Assembly (NCBI RefSeq): GCF_019890935.1
Contig: NZ_CP082333.1
Coordinates: 2,196,001-2,260,000 of the forward strand
DNA: 64,000 nucleotides
Direction of reading: 5' to 3'
DNA from: Exiguobacterium acetylicum
Lineage (GTDB): Bacteria; Bacillota; Bacilli; Exiguobacteriales; Exiguobacteriaceae
Part shown: positions 1 through 8,587 of the stretch, piece after piece
Layout of the letters: the number at the start of each line of letters is the position of its first letter
Position numbering within the stretch: the stretch's first letter is position 1
Notes under the pieces: model-generated
Told to the model about the DNA's origin: nothing
Database searches by the model: none
The model's input: the letters and a program-made list of their open reading frames with translations, nothing else
Position numbers and translations under genes: made by a program

Positions 1-43
1 CTAAAATGATACTGTCAGGTTTTTGACCGAAAAAAAAAGAATT

Positions 44-73
44 ACTATATTCGAATCAAACCCTTCGTTACAA
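44..73 (-). promoter_or_regulatory. Possible leftward promoter for a gene beyond the left edge
   Basis: On the minus strand TTGTAA (68-73) and TATAGT (44-49) lie 18 bases apart in a strongly AT-rich stretch that extends left out of the window. The rest of bases 1-134 shows no convincing gene. It is likely the 5' control region of a leftward gene outside the window. The hexamers are imperfect and AT-rich DNA throws up such matches by chance. Confidence 0.35.
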
Positions 74-134
74 ATAGTTTACAATGTTCTGATAATTTTG
101 CAAACCTTTTATCCGATTTTTCTAAATATTTTTT

Positions 135-172
135 CAAAAAAGACTGGGACCTCACGAAAAAATGGTCCCAGC
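135..172 (-). terminator. Intrinsic terminator after the oligopeptide-binding protein gene
   Basis: An 8-base-pair perfect stem (144-151 with 164-171, CTGGGACC and its complement) is followed on the minus strand by a run of six T. It lies just past the stop codon of the leftward gene at 180. Confidence 0.85.
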
Positions 173-179
173 TCAGTGA

Positions 180-1736
180 TTATTTTAGAATTTTCATTGC
201 ACGAAGTAGGTATTCCGGTCCATAAATCGGTACTTCGATTCCTTGAATCGTATCAGAAACATATAATTTCTCTGTCGTCTGATACAAAGGAACGATGACG
301 GCATCTTGATTGATCAACTGACTTTCAGCTTGATGATACAATGCTTGTTTTTTCTTCATATCTCGTACCTGTCGTGCTTTTTCGATCATTTGATCGTACG
401 TGTCGGATTGATAGTTTACGGAATTCAACGGATTATCTGAGACGAACTGGTTCAAATATGCAAGTGGACCTGGATAATCCGGCATCCATCCCGTTAACGT
501 CATCGCATACTGAGCCGACTGTTCTTTATCGATCTTCTCTTCAATCCCAACTGGTTTAAGAACGATATCAATATCAGGTAACTGTCTCTCAAGATACGTC
601 TCAAGTTGTTGGCCAATCCGCTTCGCCTGTGGGTCCTCGAAGTTCAGCATCTCGATTCGTTGTTTCTTCTGTTGTTTACCATTTTCTTTTTTTACTTGTA
701 CCGGTTCTGTCATTAATACATTCGTATCGGTGACGACGAATCGATTCGTCGGAATACCTGCATATCCTAAAGGAAGTTGAACCGACTCTTTTTCCATCAA
801 GGCGTAAGCAATCCGTTTTCGGAGTGTCTTTTCGCGAAAGGCTTCATTTTTTTGATTAAATGCGATATAAAAGACGCCGCTCCGCTTTTTTTGATAGGTT
901 GGGCGAGAGACTTGATCTTCTTGTGTCTCAACACTCTCTTGTAACGGAAGAATCGCTGCTTTACTGTTTTCATACGTATTCCATTGCGTCTGATGATCAG
1001 AGATGATGCGACTTTTAACTTCCTCGACTGTGACAACATTTTGTTGATGATACTGGTTGTTTTTCTTAAGCGTGTATCCGTTTTTAGACATCTGTTCTAG
1101 TGTAAACGCACCATTACCCGTAAGGTCTTGCCACTTCTTGGATTCTGGTTGGGGATAAAAGACGGACATCGCGAGTAATTCTTTTAGATTCGAAACCGGC
1201 TGATTCAGCGTGATGACAAGTTGATCATGTCCTTTCGCCTTTACACCTAAACGCTCTGGCTTCATTTTTCCGTCATTGACGGCACGTCCATTTTCAAACA
1301 CTTCAAATAAAAAACCATAAGGAGAATTCGTTTTATTAGCTGCGACACGTCGGAAACTATCGACAAAGTCTTGTGCCGTGATCGGCTGACCCTGCGCATT
1401 TTTCGTTTGTTTGAGTTGAATCGTATACATCAGACGATCTTTTGAGACTGACATATCCTGTGCCAATCCTCTACGGACGGATGTCCCAGAAGTAAAGACA
1501 TATAATCCTTCATACAGTTGTGCTAACAGTGTCTGAGAACGGCTATCCGTCGCTAATGCAATATCGGATGTCTTCGGGAGTGATGCTTCAATTAATTCAA
1601 CCTTCACTGCTTGGGTTTCCTGATCTGTTTTCGTCTTTTGAGATGATGATAGACGATATATGAGCGTACCACTGAGACCAATCAATAAAAATAGGATCAG
1701 TATCAGGATTGATGTTTTTCTTGTGATGTTAGTCAT
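180..1736 (-). CDS. Oligopeptide ABC transporter substrate-binding protein (OppA/DppE-like), N-terminally anchored
   Basis: The 518-residue product looks like a family 5 extracellular solute-binding protein: an early ALATDSRSQTLLAQLYEGLY segment, a KDRLMYTIQLK block, and a late GWMPDYPGPLAYLNQF segment, as in OppA/DppE. It should bind peptides outside the membrane for an ABC importer. The N-terminus has one hydrophobic stretch (about residues 9-26) after a basic start, but no lipobox cysteine, so it is probably anchored by an uncleaved helix rather than by lipid. No permease or ATPase gene adjoins it. AAAGGAG lies six bases upstream of the ATG. It follows the fabF terminator and has its own terminator, so it is a single-gene unit. 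The ligand cannot be read from the sequence. Confidence 0.85.
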   Translation of the reverse strand: MTNITRKTSILILILFLLIGLSGTLIYRLSSSQKTKTDQETQAVKVELIEASLPKTSDIALATDSRSQTLLAQLYEGLYVFTSGTSVRRGLAQDMSVSKDRLMYTIQLKQTKNAQGQPITAQDFVDSFRRVAANKTNSPYGFLFEVFENGRAVNDGKMKPERLGVKAKGHDQLVITLNQPVSNLKELLAMSVFYPQPESKKWQDLTGNGAFTLEQMSKNGYTLKKNNQYHQQNVVTVEEVKSRIISDHQTQWNTYENSKAAILPLQESVETQEDQVSRPTYQKKRSGVFYIAFNQKNEAFREKTLRKRIAYALMEKESVQLPLGYAGIPTNRFVVTDTNVLMTEPVQVKKENGKQQKKQRIEMLNFEDPQAKRIGQQLETYLERQLPDIDIVLKPVGIEEKIDKEQSAQYAMTLTGWMPDYPGPLAYLNQFVSDNPLNSVNYQSDTYDQMIEKARQVRDMKKKQALYHQAESQLINQDAVIVPLYQTTEKLYVSDTIQGIEVPIYGPEYLLRAMKILK

Positions 1737-1791
1737 AAACGACTCCTTTCTGCGTCAAACACGCATTTCTCTATTGAATCAGAAAATCAGC

Positions 1792-1828
1792 AAAAAAGCG
1801 ACCCCCTCGTTTTCCAAGGGAATCGCTT
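1792..1828 (-). terminator. Intrinsic terminator after fabF
   Basis: The minus strand has AGCGATTCCCTTG, a short loop, then a GAGGGGGTCGCT arm and six T, directly after the fabF stop codon. It separates fabHF from the downstream oligopeptide-binding gene. Confidence 0.8.
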
Positions 1829-1832
1829 AAGC

Positions 1833-3071
1833 TTAAGCTTCGTAACGTTTGAAGACGAGTGATGCGTTGTGTCCACCGAACCCGAGCGAGTTGCTCAGGG
1901 CGTAATTTAATTCGACGCTCCGTGCACCTTCCGTCACGTAGTCGAGATCACAGCCTTCACTCGGCTGTTTGAGATGAATCGTCGGGTGAACGGTTTGTTC
2001 TTGTAACGATTTGATGGTTGCAATCGCCTCGACGCCACCAGCGCCACCAAGTAAGTGACCAATCATCGATTTCGTCGAGTTGACGACGAGTTGTTTTGCC
2101 TGTTCACCGAAAACACTGTGGATCGCTTTTGTTTCAAGAATGTCGTTCATCGGTGTGCTCGTTCCGTGTGCATTGATGTATCCGACTGCTTCTGGTGCGA
2201 TACCTGCATCTTGGATTGCCATTGCCATCGCACGCGCTCCACCGTCTCCATCTGGATCTGGAGCCGTAATGTGGTAGGCGTCAGCTGTTAATCCATACCC
2301 ACTGACTTCGGCATAGATTTTTGCGCCACGTGCTACCGCATGCTCGTACTCTTCAAGAATCAAGATACCTGCTCCTTCTCCCATGACGAATCCATCACGC
2401 CCTTCGTCAAACGGACGGCTTGCTGTCTCAGGATCATGATTCGTTGACATCGCTTTGTTGGAACAAAAACCAGCAAACGCTAAGTTCGTGATTGGCGCTT
2501 CCGCTCCACCAGCGATCATGACATCTGCATCGCCCCGTTCGATGACACGAAGTGCTTCCCCGATGGCATTCGTTCCTGAAGCACATGCTGTGACAGAACA
2601 GTTATTCGGTCCCTTGGCTCCGGTATAGATCGATACCTGACCGCTTGCCATGTTCGGAATCATCATCGGAATGAAGAACGGGCTGACACGACGGTGTCCA
2701 CGCTCGAAGTAAATCTTCGCTTGTTTCTCGATTGTCTCTACGCCACCGATTCCTGATCCAATCCAGACACCTGCACGTTCAGCAATCGACTTGATATCAA
2801 TTCCAGCATCTTTTACAGCTTCCATGCTTGCGACAAGTGAGTAATGGACGAAACGGTCCATCTTGCGTGCTTCTTTTGCCTCGATGAATTCTGTCACGTC
2901 AAAGTTTTGTAATTCGCCAGTGACCTTCGTCGGATACTCATCGATATCGAGACGCTCCATCGGACGAATTCCGTTCGTTCCTTCTTTTAATGCTTCCCAG
3001 AATGTATTGGCATCATTCCCGATCGGTGTCAGTGCTCCGATTCCTGTGACTACAACGCGTTTTCTCATCAT
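1833..3071 (-). CDS. fabF: 3-oxoacyl-ACP synthase II
   Basis: This cytosolic condensing enzyme extends acyl-ACP with malonyl-ACP in fatty acid elongation. The 412 residues are full length. The catalytic triad is in place: Cys163 in TACASGT, a His in [11 protein letters not shown] near 303, and a His in SMIGHLLGG near 340. The C-terminus has the expected [14 protein letters not shown] glycine-rich segment. It lies one base after fabH on the same strand, so the two are co-transcribed from the FapR-controlled promoter upstream of fabH. The start has two consecutive ATGs; AAAGGAG lies about 12 bases upstream of the first. Confidence 0.97.
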   Translation of the reverse strand: MMRKRVVVTGIGALTPIGNDANTFWEALKEGTNGIRPMERLDIDEYPTKVTGELQNFDVTEFIEAKEARKMDRFVHYSLVASMEAVKDAGIDIKSIAERAGVWIGSGIGGVETIEKQAKIYFERGHRRVSPFFIPMMIPNMASGQVSIYTGAKGPNNCSVTACASGTNAIGEALRVIERGDADVMIAGGAEAPITNLAFAGFCSNKAMSTNHDPETASRPFDEGRDGFVMGEGAGILILEEYEHAVARGAKIYAEVSGYGLTADAYHITAPDPDGDGGARAMAMAIQDAGIAPEAVGYINAHGTSTPMNDILETKAIHSVFGEQAKQLVVNSTKSMIGHLLGGAGGVEAIATIKSLQEQTVHPTIHLKQPSEGCDLDYVTEGARSVELNYALSNSLGFGGHNASLVFKRYEA

Positions 3072-3072
3072 C

Positions 3073-4017
3073 TTATGTGTTCTCTCCTTTAGTCCAAGTA
3101 ATGTATGCTGCTCCCCAAGTCAATCCGGCACCGAATCCAGCAAGTACAAGTTTCGTACCTGGTGTCAGACGACCTTGTTGACGTGCTTCTTCGAGTGCAA
3201 GTGGGATCGAAGCAGCCGATGTATTCGCATGCTCATCGATGGTGACGATGACTTTCTCTTGCGGTATATGCAGTCGTTCGCACGCTGCATCAATGATGCG
3301 TAGGTTTGCTTGATGCGGGATCAAGATATCGATGTCTTCGAGCGTACTATCCGCTTTTTGAATGACTTTTTCAACGATTTCCGGTAATTTACGCACAGCG
3401 AACTTAAAGACTTCACGACCATTCATCTCGATTGGTCCATCGATGTCCTTAAATAACAGATGAGCGCCACGTCCATCTGTTCCAAGCTCAAAGGCATTAA
3501 GACCCTCTTGCTCAGTTTGTCCGATGACGACCGCCCCTGCACCGTCTCCAAATAAGATGGCAGTTGACCGGTCTGACCAGTCGACGATGCTCGACATTTT
3601 TTCAGCGCCGATGACGAGCGCATGTTTTCCTTCGACTGTTGCTAACATGCTAGCAGCTGTTTGTAATGCGAAGATGAAACCACTACATGCCGCACTAATA
3701 TCGAATGCAGTCGCTCCACGTGCCCCTAAACGCTCTTGAACGATACAGGCAGTAGACGGAAATGCTCGTCCTGTTGCCGTTCCTACGACGATCAACCCGA
3801 TGTCCTCTACTGTCAATCCAGCATCATCAAGCGCTTTCTGAGCAGCTTCTGTCGCTAAGTCAGTGACATCCACATCATCGGCTGCAATCCGTCGTGCCCC
3901 GATTCCTGTCCGTGTCCGAATCCATTCATCGCTCGTATCGAGCGTCGTTGCTAATTCATCGTTCGTCACGCGGCGTGACGGCAAAGACGTTCCTAATCCT
4001 ACAATCCCGATCTTCAT
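3073..4017 (-). CDS. fabH: 3-oxoacyl-ACP synthase III
   Basis: FabH starts fatty acid synthesis by condensing an acyl-CoA primer with malonyl-ACP; in Bacillales it usually prefers branched primers. The 314 residues carry Cys111 in AACSGF, the His in PHQANLRI and the Asn in [14 protein letters not shown], which is the Cys-His-Asn triad of the family. It is the first gene of a fabH-fabF pair, with one base between them. The promoter upstream carries a FapR operator, so expression should respond to malonyl-CoA. AGGGGAT precedes the ATG. Primer preference cannot be decided from sequence alone. Confidence 0.97.
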   Translation of the reverse strand: MKIGIVGLGTSLPSRRVTNDELATTLDTSDEWIRTRTGIGARRIAADDVDVTDLATEAAQKALDDAGLTVEDIGLIVVGTATGRAFPSTACIVQERLGARGATAFDISAACSGFIFALQTAASMLATVEGKHALVIGAEKMSSIVDWSDRSTAILFGDGAGAVVIGQTEQEGLNAFELGTDGRGAHLLFKDIDGPIEMNGREVFKFAVRKLPEIVEKVIQKADSTLEDIDILIPHQANLRIIDAACERLHIPQEKVIVTIDEHANTSAASIPLALEEARQQGRLTPGTKLVLAGFGAGLTWGAAYITWTKGENT

Positions 4018-4035
4018 AAGGCATCCCCTTTTGTT

Positions 4036-4054
4036 ATTAGTATCTGGTACTAAT
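4036..4054 (-). promoter_or_regulatory. FapR operator over the fabH promoter
   Basis: The minus strand reads TTAGTACCAGATACTAA (4037-4053), flanked by A and T. This is the known FapR palindrome, with TTAGTA and TACTAA arms. It covers the -10 element and the expected transcription start. FapR is known to repress fatty acid and phospholipid genes in Firmicutes until malonyl-CoA releases it. Confidence 0.9.
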
Positions 4055-4080
4055 ATAAAGCGTTAATATGCTTTTGTCAA
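4052..4080 (-). promoter_or_regulatory. Promoter of fabH-fabF
   Basis: TTGACA (4075-4080) and TATATT (4052-4057) are separated by 17 bases on the minus strand: a strong vegetative promoter. The FapR operator overlaps the -10. The -35 begins right after the T-run of the mtnN terminator. Confidence 0.85.
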
Positions 4081-4082
4081 AG

Positions 4083-4116
4083 AAAAAAGGAAGAGCATGG
4101 TCTCCCGTGCCCTTCC
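4083..4116 (-). terminator. Intrinsic terminator after mtnN
   Basis: A nine-base-pair stem (GGAAGGGCA with TGCTCTTCC, one G-T pair) is followed by six T on the minus strand, eight bases past the mtnN stop. It insulates the fabH promoter from upstream transcription. Confidence 0.8.
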
Positions 4117-4123
4117 CCATACC

Positions 4124-4822
4124 TCATTCTGCTAACGTCCGTACGACTTCCATGACCATTTTAGCGGAATTGATTGACGCAATCTCGAGGAACTCATCAA
4201 ACGAGAGTGACGCTTCTTCATTGGCGCTATCTGAAATCGAACGCGTTACGACGAACGGAACACCGAACTGATGACAGACTTGTGCGATTGGTGCTGCTTC
4301 CATCTCGACGGCTGCGACTTCTGGGAAGTGCGCCTTGATTTGAGCAGAGCGCTCTGAATCGTGGATGAATGAATCGCCTGTCGCAATCAATCCATGAACG
4401 ACGCGAATCGCATCCATCCGCTCAATGACGGCTTCTGCCGTCGCAACAAGCTTCGGATCTGCTTGATAGGCAGCTGGCATTCCAGGTACCTGACCATATT
4501 CGTATCCAAATGCCGTCACGTCGACGTCGTGGTGACGTACTTCTGTTGAGACGACGACATCCCCGACCGTTAAGCCTTCCTTGAATCCACCTGCTGAGCC
4601 CGTATTGATGACAGCACTTGGTTTATAGTGATCCAGCAATAGTGTCGTCCCGATCGCAGCGTTCACTTTCCCGATTCCTGACTTCAAGATAACGACAGGG
4701 ACACTATTTAAAAGCCCTTCATAAAAATGATAGTTTGCGATGACTGTATCTTTACGTTCTGATAACTCATTACGCAATAAGTTGACTTCCTCTTCCATTG
4801 CGCCGATGATTGCGATTGGCAT
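4124..4822 (-). CDS. mtnN: 5'-methylthioadenosine/S-adenosylhomocysteine nucleosidase
   Basis: The enzyme cleaves adenine from methylthioadenosine and S-adenosylhomocysteine, feeding methionine salvage and the activated methyl cycle. The 232 residues begin [13 protein letters not shown] and contain [20 protein letters not shown] and [10 protein letters not shown], the family's purine-binding and catalytic segments with Glu and Asp in the usual places. The start at 4822 is chosen because GGAGG lies eight bases upstream; a longer reading from 4840 would contain that Shine-Dalgarno inside the gene. It is the last gene of the greA side of the block, followed by a terminator. Confidence 0.95.
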   Translation of the reverse strand: MPIAIIGAMEEEVNLLRNELSERKDTVIANYHFYEGLLNSVPVVILKSGIGKVNAAIGTTLLLDHYKPSAVINTGSAGGFKEGLTVGDVVVSTEVRHHDVDVTAFGYEYGQVPGMPAAYQADPKLVATAEAVIERMDAIRVVHGLIATGDSFIHDSERSAQIKAHFPEVAAVEMEAAPIAQVCHQFGVPFVVTRSISDSANEEASLSFDEFLEIASINSAKMVMEVVRTLAE

Positions 4823-4845
4823 GGTACATTCCTCCATCAAACAGA

Positions 4846-4865
4846 AAGCCGGATTGCTCCGGCTC
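4846..4865 (-). terminator. Weak hairpin between greA and mtnN
   Basis: AGCCGG and CCGGCT form a six-base-pair stem with a six-base loop (4847-4864), followed by TTCTGTTT rather than a clean T-run. It may attenuate transcription from greA into mtnN. It is too weak to call a full terminator. Confidence 0.4.
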
Positions 4866-4874
4866 CTGTGTTCT

Positions 4875-5348
4875 TTATTTAATCGATGTAATTTTTACTG
4901 CGTATTCGCCGCCTGGTGCTGGTACAGAGACTTGATCTCCGACTTGGTGCCCCATTAAACTTTTCGCGATTGGTGATTCGTTTGAGATTTTACCCGTGAA
5001 CGGATCTGCTTCGGCACTACCGACGATCGTGTACGTATCTTCTTCGTTATCTTCGACACTTAAGAAAGTGACCGTCGTTCCAATACCAACGACCGAGATA
5101 TCCTTCTCTTCTTCTGAGATGATGGCAACATTACGAAGCATCTCTTCAAGTTGAGCGATCCGGCCTTCGACCATCGCTTGCTCTTCTTTTGCTGAATCGT
5201 ACTCAGCGTTCTCTGAAAGGTCACCGAACGAACGGGCGATTTTGATGTTCTCGACGACTTCTTTCCGGCGGACTGACTTCAATTCATTCAATTCATTTTC
5301 AATGTTCGCTTTACCTTCAAGCGTCATGTAGTATTGCTTTTCTGCCAT
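4875..5348 (-). CDS. greA: Transcription elongation factor GreA
   Basis: GreA enters the secondary channel of RNA polymerase and stimulates cleavage of backtracked transcripts. The product, 157 residues from [13 protein letters not shown], has the coiled-coil N-terminal half with the acidic tip ([14 protein letters not shown]) and a C-terminal FKBP-like half ending [16 protein letters not shown] and the usual PGGEY segment. The ATG at 5348 is preferred over a GTG nine bases earlier because GGAG sits ten bases before it and only one base before the GTG. It follows udk by about 55 bases and has its own likely promoter. Confidence 0.96.
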   Translation of the reverse strand: MAEKQYYMTLEGKANIENELNELKSVRRKEVVENIKIARSFGDLSENAEYDSAKEEQAMVEGRIAQLEEMLRNVAIISEEEKDISVVGIGTTVTFLSVEDNEEDTYTIVGSAEADPFTGKISNESPIAKSLMGHQVGDQVSVPAPGGEYAVKITSIK

Positions 5349-5380
5349 TTTTGTCACGCTCCTTTTTATTCCACTAGTAT

Positions 5381-5408
5381 AGTATATTCACATCTTTTTT
5401 GGAATCAA
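5381..5408 (-). promoter_or_regulatory. Promoter of greA, with -35 over the udk stop codon
   Basis: TTGATT (5403-5408) and TATACT (5381-5386) are 16 bases apart on the minus strand. The TGA stop of udk (5405-5407) lies inside the -35 hexamer. It would let greA be made independently of the operon. Confidence 0.55.
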
Positions 5409-6052
5409 TATCCTCTTTGATCGAGTGCTGAACGATAATCAAGAATCGCTCGAATCTTCGTCACAAGTAAATCGATCGCGACATGATTCTCGCCGCCTTC
5501 CGGTACGATGATGTCCGCATACCGTTTTGTTGGTTCACAGAACTGCAGATGCATCGGACGAACGACATTCGTGTACTGCTCAACAACTGAGTCGATCGAA
5601 CGTCCACGTTCGTTGATATCGCGTTGCATCCGACGCAGAATGCGAACGTCCGCATCCGTATCGACGAACACCTTGATATCCATTAGTTCCCGTAACCGTT
5701 CGTCTTCAAGCGCTAAAATTCCTTCTACGATGATGACATCGCGTGGTTCGAGACGAATCGTTTCTTGTGCCCGCGTGTGGGCGACATAGTCATATACCGG
5801 TTTTTCAACGGCAATGTTCTCACGGAGCGACTGAATGTGCTCAATCAATAGACCATTATCAAAAGCGAACGGGTGATCATAGTTTGTCTGATACCGCTCC
5901 TCCATTGATAAATCACTTTGATCTTTATAATACGCGTCCTGCTCAATCATGACGATTGATTCACTTGGGAACGCATCGACGAGTGAACGTGCCACCGTCG
6001 TCTTCCCTGAACCCGTTCCGCCCGCTACACCAATTACTACCGGTTTTTGCAT
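5405..6052 (-). CDS. udk: Uridine kinase
   Basis: The kinase phosphorylates uridine and cytidine to the monophosphates in pyrimidine salvage. The 215 residues start [19 protein letters not shown] with the Walker A motif, then a substrate-binding YYKDQSD segment, [19 protein letters not shown] and [10 protein letters not shown], all typical of the family. The start at 6052 has GGAGG ten bases upstream; the 18 extra codons available upstream would overlap trmR and do not look like the family. It lies 16 bases after trmR. In B. subtilis two U32 peptidase genes stand between trmR and udk; they are absent here. Confidence 0.96.
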   Translation of the reverse strand: MQKPVVIGVAGGTGSGKTTVARSLVDAFPSESIVMIEQDAYYKDQSDLSMEERYQTNYDHPFAFDNGLLIEHIQSLRENIAVEKPVYDYVAHTRAQETIRLEPRDVIIVEGILALEDERLRELMDIKVFVDTDADVRILRRMQRDINERGRSIDSVVEQYTNVVRPMHLQFCEPTKRYADIIVPEGGENHVAIDLLVTKIRAILDYRSALDQRGY

Positions 6053-6068
6053 GTCTTTCGTTCCTCCA

Positions 6069-6716
6069 TCATTTCGACTTTTTCCGACTGACGGATACAC
6101 CGTCACCGAGCGGAAAAATCGTCGTATCGTATTGTTCTTGTTCCATCATCCAGACCGTGAATTCCTTGACGAGACGCACGAGTCGACGTCTTCTTCGATC
6201 GAATGTCTTCGGATCAGACTCGAGGACATCTCCGTGTAAGAAGAGATTATCCGTATAGAGCACGCCGCCCTCAGGAATGAGTCGCCCATATCCTGCAAAG
6301 AATTTTTTATACTGTCCTTTAGCTGCATCAATGAAGACCGCATCGAACTGGTCTTCAAGCGTTTCGGCTAATTCTACTGCATCACCAAAAATGATGTCAA
6401 TCCGGTCCGCCACATCTGACCGGGCGATGAAGGTTTTTGCTTCTTCATACCGCTTTGCATTCCGTTCAATCGTCGTAATGCGCGCATCCGGTAGCGCTCG
6501 GGCCATCCGAATCGCACTATATCCGATTGCGGTTCCGACTTCTAGAATACGCTTCGGTTGTTGTAATCGCAGGAGCGATAACAAGACTTCGGAACCTGTC
6601 AGTTCGATGATTGGTATATGATGTTCTTCCGCATAACGCTCCATTTCTTCTAACAGAGCATCTCGAGGATGAATCATTGATTCGACATAGGTCGTGAAAT
6701 CATTCACGCCATTCAC
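6069..6716 (-). CDS. trmR: tRNA 5-hydroxyuridine methyltransferase (TrmR/YrrM), class I O-methyltransferase
   Basis: The product is a 215-residue SAM-dependent O-methyltransferase with motif [17 protein letters not shown] near residues 57-72, the acidic TTIERNAKR segment, and [17 protein letters not shown], as in catechol-type methyltransferases. Position after mltG and before udk matches B. subtilis yrrM (trmR), which methylates 5-hydroxyuridine at tRNA position 34 to 5-methoxyuridine. The specific substrate is inferred from family and synteny. The usual neighbours that supply the hydroxylated base are missing (see findings). The start is the ATG at 6716; GAGGGAGTG lies just upstream. Confidence 0.85.
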   Translation of the reverse strand: MNGVNDFTTYVESMIHPRDALLEEMERYAEEHHIPIIELTGSEVLLSLLRLQQPKRILEVGTAIGYSAIRMARALPDARITTIERNAKRYEEAKTFIARSDVADRIDIIFGDAVELAETLEDQFDAVFIDAAKGQYKKFFAGYGRLIPEGGVLYTDNLFLHGDVLESDPKTFDRRRRRLVRLVKEFTVWMMEQEQYDTTIFPLGDGVSVSRKKSK

Positions 6717-6778
6717 TCCCTCTTCCGCATAAACAGGTTGACTTGAAGCGAACTTCCCGCTTCAACCCAACCCGTTGC

Positions 6779-7927
6779 TCATTGCTCTTTACTCGCTTCG
6801 TATTCCACCCATTCCGGCTTATACTTAACGACGTTTCGTTGATGTTCTTCATATGTCTCTTCGTATAGAATCTGTCCTCGTGGATGTTTATCACTTGGTG
6901 GACGGGCGAAGAAATAGACATATTTCGTTTTATTCGGATTTAACACGGCAAGTACCGAATCCTTACTGACCGTTGAAATCGGACCAATCGGAATCCCTTC
7001 GTACTTGTACGTATTGTACTTCGAATTGTTCTCGAGGTCCTTCAGCGTCGTTAAAGCTGTATTTTCACCTGTGCCATACCAAACCGTTGGATCCGACTGT
7101 AACTTCATGCCGTCATCCAATCGATTTTTGAAGACACCAGCGATTTCACGACGATCATCTGGTGTAGCCGCTTCACGCTCGACCATGGAACCGAGACTGA
7201 GTACTTCATGGAAGGTCATGCCTGATTTTTGAATGGCATCCACATTCTCATCGTAGACTTTTTCTGTTTCATCAAGCATCGTCTCGACGATTTGATCAAT
7301 GCTTTTTCCTTTATCAAATTCATACGTTGCTGGGAAGAGGTAACCTTCAAGTGCATACAGGACACCATTCTTCTTCACTTCATCCGTCAACATCGGATAT
7401 TTTTCAATCATGCTGTCGATGAATGTCGCATCCGTCAATTCTTCACGGATCGTCTCTTCCTTGAAGTTCGTCGCTTTTGCGATCAAAGCAATTTGACGAT
7501 CCATCGTGATGCCTTCAGGTAACGTGATTTTCACATCCGCTGCCTTCATGACCGTTCCCGTTTTCAATTCATTGATGATTTCATCCGGGGACATGGCTTG
7601 TGACAGTGTATACGTACCCGCTTGGAATGACGATTCATTCTTATAGCGGACGTAGTAACGGAAAATCGTCTCATTTGCGATTAAGTCTTTTTCCTTTAGT
7701 AAAGAAGCAATCGAACTCGTCCCTGCTCCTAAAGGAATTTCGACTTTGACAGATTTCGTCGCTGTTTCATCGACTGGTTCAAGCGCATTTTTCAAAAAGA
7801 CATAGACGACCGCACTGGCAACTAGAAAAATCGTCAACAATACAGAAAGGATGATTAGCGTAATCCGGCGTGATGTCCGGCGTCGCCTTTTTTCGATTTC
7901 AGCATTTTGCTTCCATTCGTTCTCCAT
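6779..7927 (-). CDS. mltG: Endolytic murein transglycosylase MltG (YceG-like)
   Basis: MltG is a membrane-bound lytic transglycosylase thought to cut nascent glycan strands and so set their length. The 382 residues have a basic cytoplasmic head with RRRRTSRR, one transmembrane helix (about 25-48), a LysM-like region (IPLGAGTSSIASLLKEKDLI), and the catalytic YceG domain with the family's Glu in SLGSMVEREA and the DPTVWYG and NTY-(x)6-PIGPIS segments. GGAGGAACCG precedes the ATG. It follows a strong hairpin after the DUF1292 pair and precedes trmR by about 60 bases. Confidence 0.95.
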   Translation of the reverse strand: MENEWKQNAEIEKRRRRTSRRITLIILSVLLTIFLVASAVVYVFLKNALEPVDETATKSVKVEIPLGAGTSSIASLLKEKDLIANETIFRYYVRYKNESSFQAGTYTLSQAMSPDEIINELKTGTVMKAADVKITLPEGITMDRQIALIAKATNFKEETIREELTDATFIDSMIEKYPMLTDEVKKNGVLYALEGYLFPATYEFDKGKSIDQIVETMLDETEKVYDENVDAIQKSGMTFHEVLSLGSMVEREAATPDDRREIAGVFKNRLDDGMKLQSDPTVWYGTGENTALTTLKDLENNSKYNTYKYEGIPIGPISTVSKDSVLAVLNPNKTKYVYFFARPPSDKHPRGQILYEETYEEHQRNVVKYKPEWVEYEASKEQ

Positions 7928-7953
7928 CGGTTCCTCCTTCTTCTCTTAAAACA

Positions 7954-7997
7954 AGGTGACATCGTAAGAGATAGTCTCTTACGACGTCACCTGTCAT
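7954..7997 (-). terminator. Long hairpin terminator between the DUF1292 genes and mltG
   Basis: A near-perfect stem of about 17 base pairs (AGGTGACRTCGTAAGAGA and its complement) with a three-base loop is followed by TGTTTT on the minus strand. The stem is strong and the T-run broken, so partial termination is likely; mltG transcription may come from read-through. Confidence 0.75.
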
Positions 7998-8005
7998 GAG
8001 TCGGG

Positions 8006-8299
8006 TTAGTCTAACTGGTCTTCGAGCGTGTTAAAGACTTCTTCGATTTCATCCCAAGTCGCTGTATCGTCTTCATCGATTGGTACGAGGTTGAAGTCGT
8101 TATCTCCATCACCGTATTCGTCGAGTTCGTAAACGAAGATGTCGACTTCTTCTGCTTCGTCATAGTCTGCTCCGATTGGCTCGAGGAAGATGTATGTCTT
8201 GCTCGAACGTGGGCTTTCATAACGCAGACGTTCTACGAATTCGAAATCATTTCCTTCGCCGTCCGGAATTACGTAACGTGTTGGTTCATTCTGTTGCAT
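8006..8299 (-). CDS. DUF1292 family protein, copy 2 (YrzB-like)
   Basis: This 97-residue acidic protein belongs to the DUF1292 family, whose function is unknown. It has the family pattern: a YVIPDGEGNDFEF start, a KTYIFLEPIG strand, and DEYGDGDNDFNLVPI followed by TWDEIEEVF. No membrane segment or signal is seen. It overlaps the preceding DUF1292 gene by 14 bases and shares its layout closely, so the two arose by tandem duplication. B. subtilis has one such gene (yrzB) at this place. A long hairpin follows it. Confidence 0.85.
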   Translation of the reverse strand: MQQNEPTRYVIPDGEGNDFEFVERLRYESPRSSKTYIFLEPIGADYDEAEEVDIFVYELDEYGDGDNDFNLVPIDEDDTATWDEIEEVFNTLEDQLD

Positions 8300-8573
8300 C
8301 AGTGATCCGCTCCTTTAACGCAAGCTCGAGTTCATCCCAAGTTTGCTCATCATTTTCATCGATCAGGCTCAATTCGAAATCATCTTCGCCTTCTCCATAT
8401 TCATCGATCTCACAGATGATCAAATCATCTGCTCCTTCGTCAGGGTTACCGATCATTTCAAGAAACAGATAGGTTTTTCCTGTACGTTCACTCGAGTAAC
8501 GGTACCATTCTTCGAAAAGATGTTCGCCGCCCTCTTCATCTGGAAAGAGATACTGACGTTTTTCTTCAGCCAT
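8286..8573 (-). CDS. DUF1292 family protein, copy 1 (YrzB-like)
   Basis: The protein has 95 residues from MAEEKRQYLFPDEEGG, is strongly acidic, and is paralogous to the next gene: both share a KTY-(I/L)-FLE-IG strand, DEYG-(E/D)-G and a TWDE segment near the end. The function of DUF1292 is unknown; its conserved place after yqgF suggests a housekeeping role. The start at 8573 is chosen because GGGGGAG lies six bases upstream. An ATG at 8591 overlaps the yqgF stop as ATGA and is a possible alternative. Confidence 0.85.
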   Translation of the reverse strand: MAEEKRQYLFPDEEGGEHLFEEWYRYSSERTGKTYLFLEMIGNPDEGADDLIICEIDEYGEGEDDFELSLIDENDEQTWDELELALKERITDATE

Positions 8574-8587
8574 CGGTTTCTCCCCCT

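Noticed and set aside
23-298. A 91-codon rightward frame at the left edge
   Set aside because: It runs through the AT-rich gap, the terminator hairpin and the 3' end of the binding-protein gene in antisense, with no Shine-Dalgarno; it is not a believable gene.
1737-1791. A promoter for the oligopeptide-binding gene
   Set aside because: The gap is AT-rich with TTGCTG and TTCAATAG-like elements, but no pair with acceptable match and spacing could be chosen.
6722-6778. Hairpin TTGAAGCG/CGCTTCAA between mltG and trmR as a terminator
   Set aside because: It lacks a T-run on the transcribed strand; it may be a structured spacer but cannot be called a terminator.
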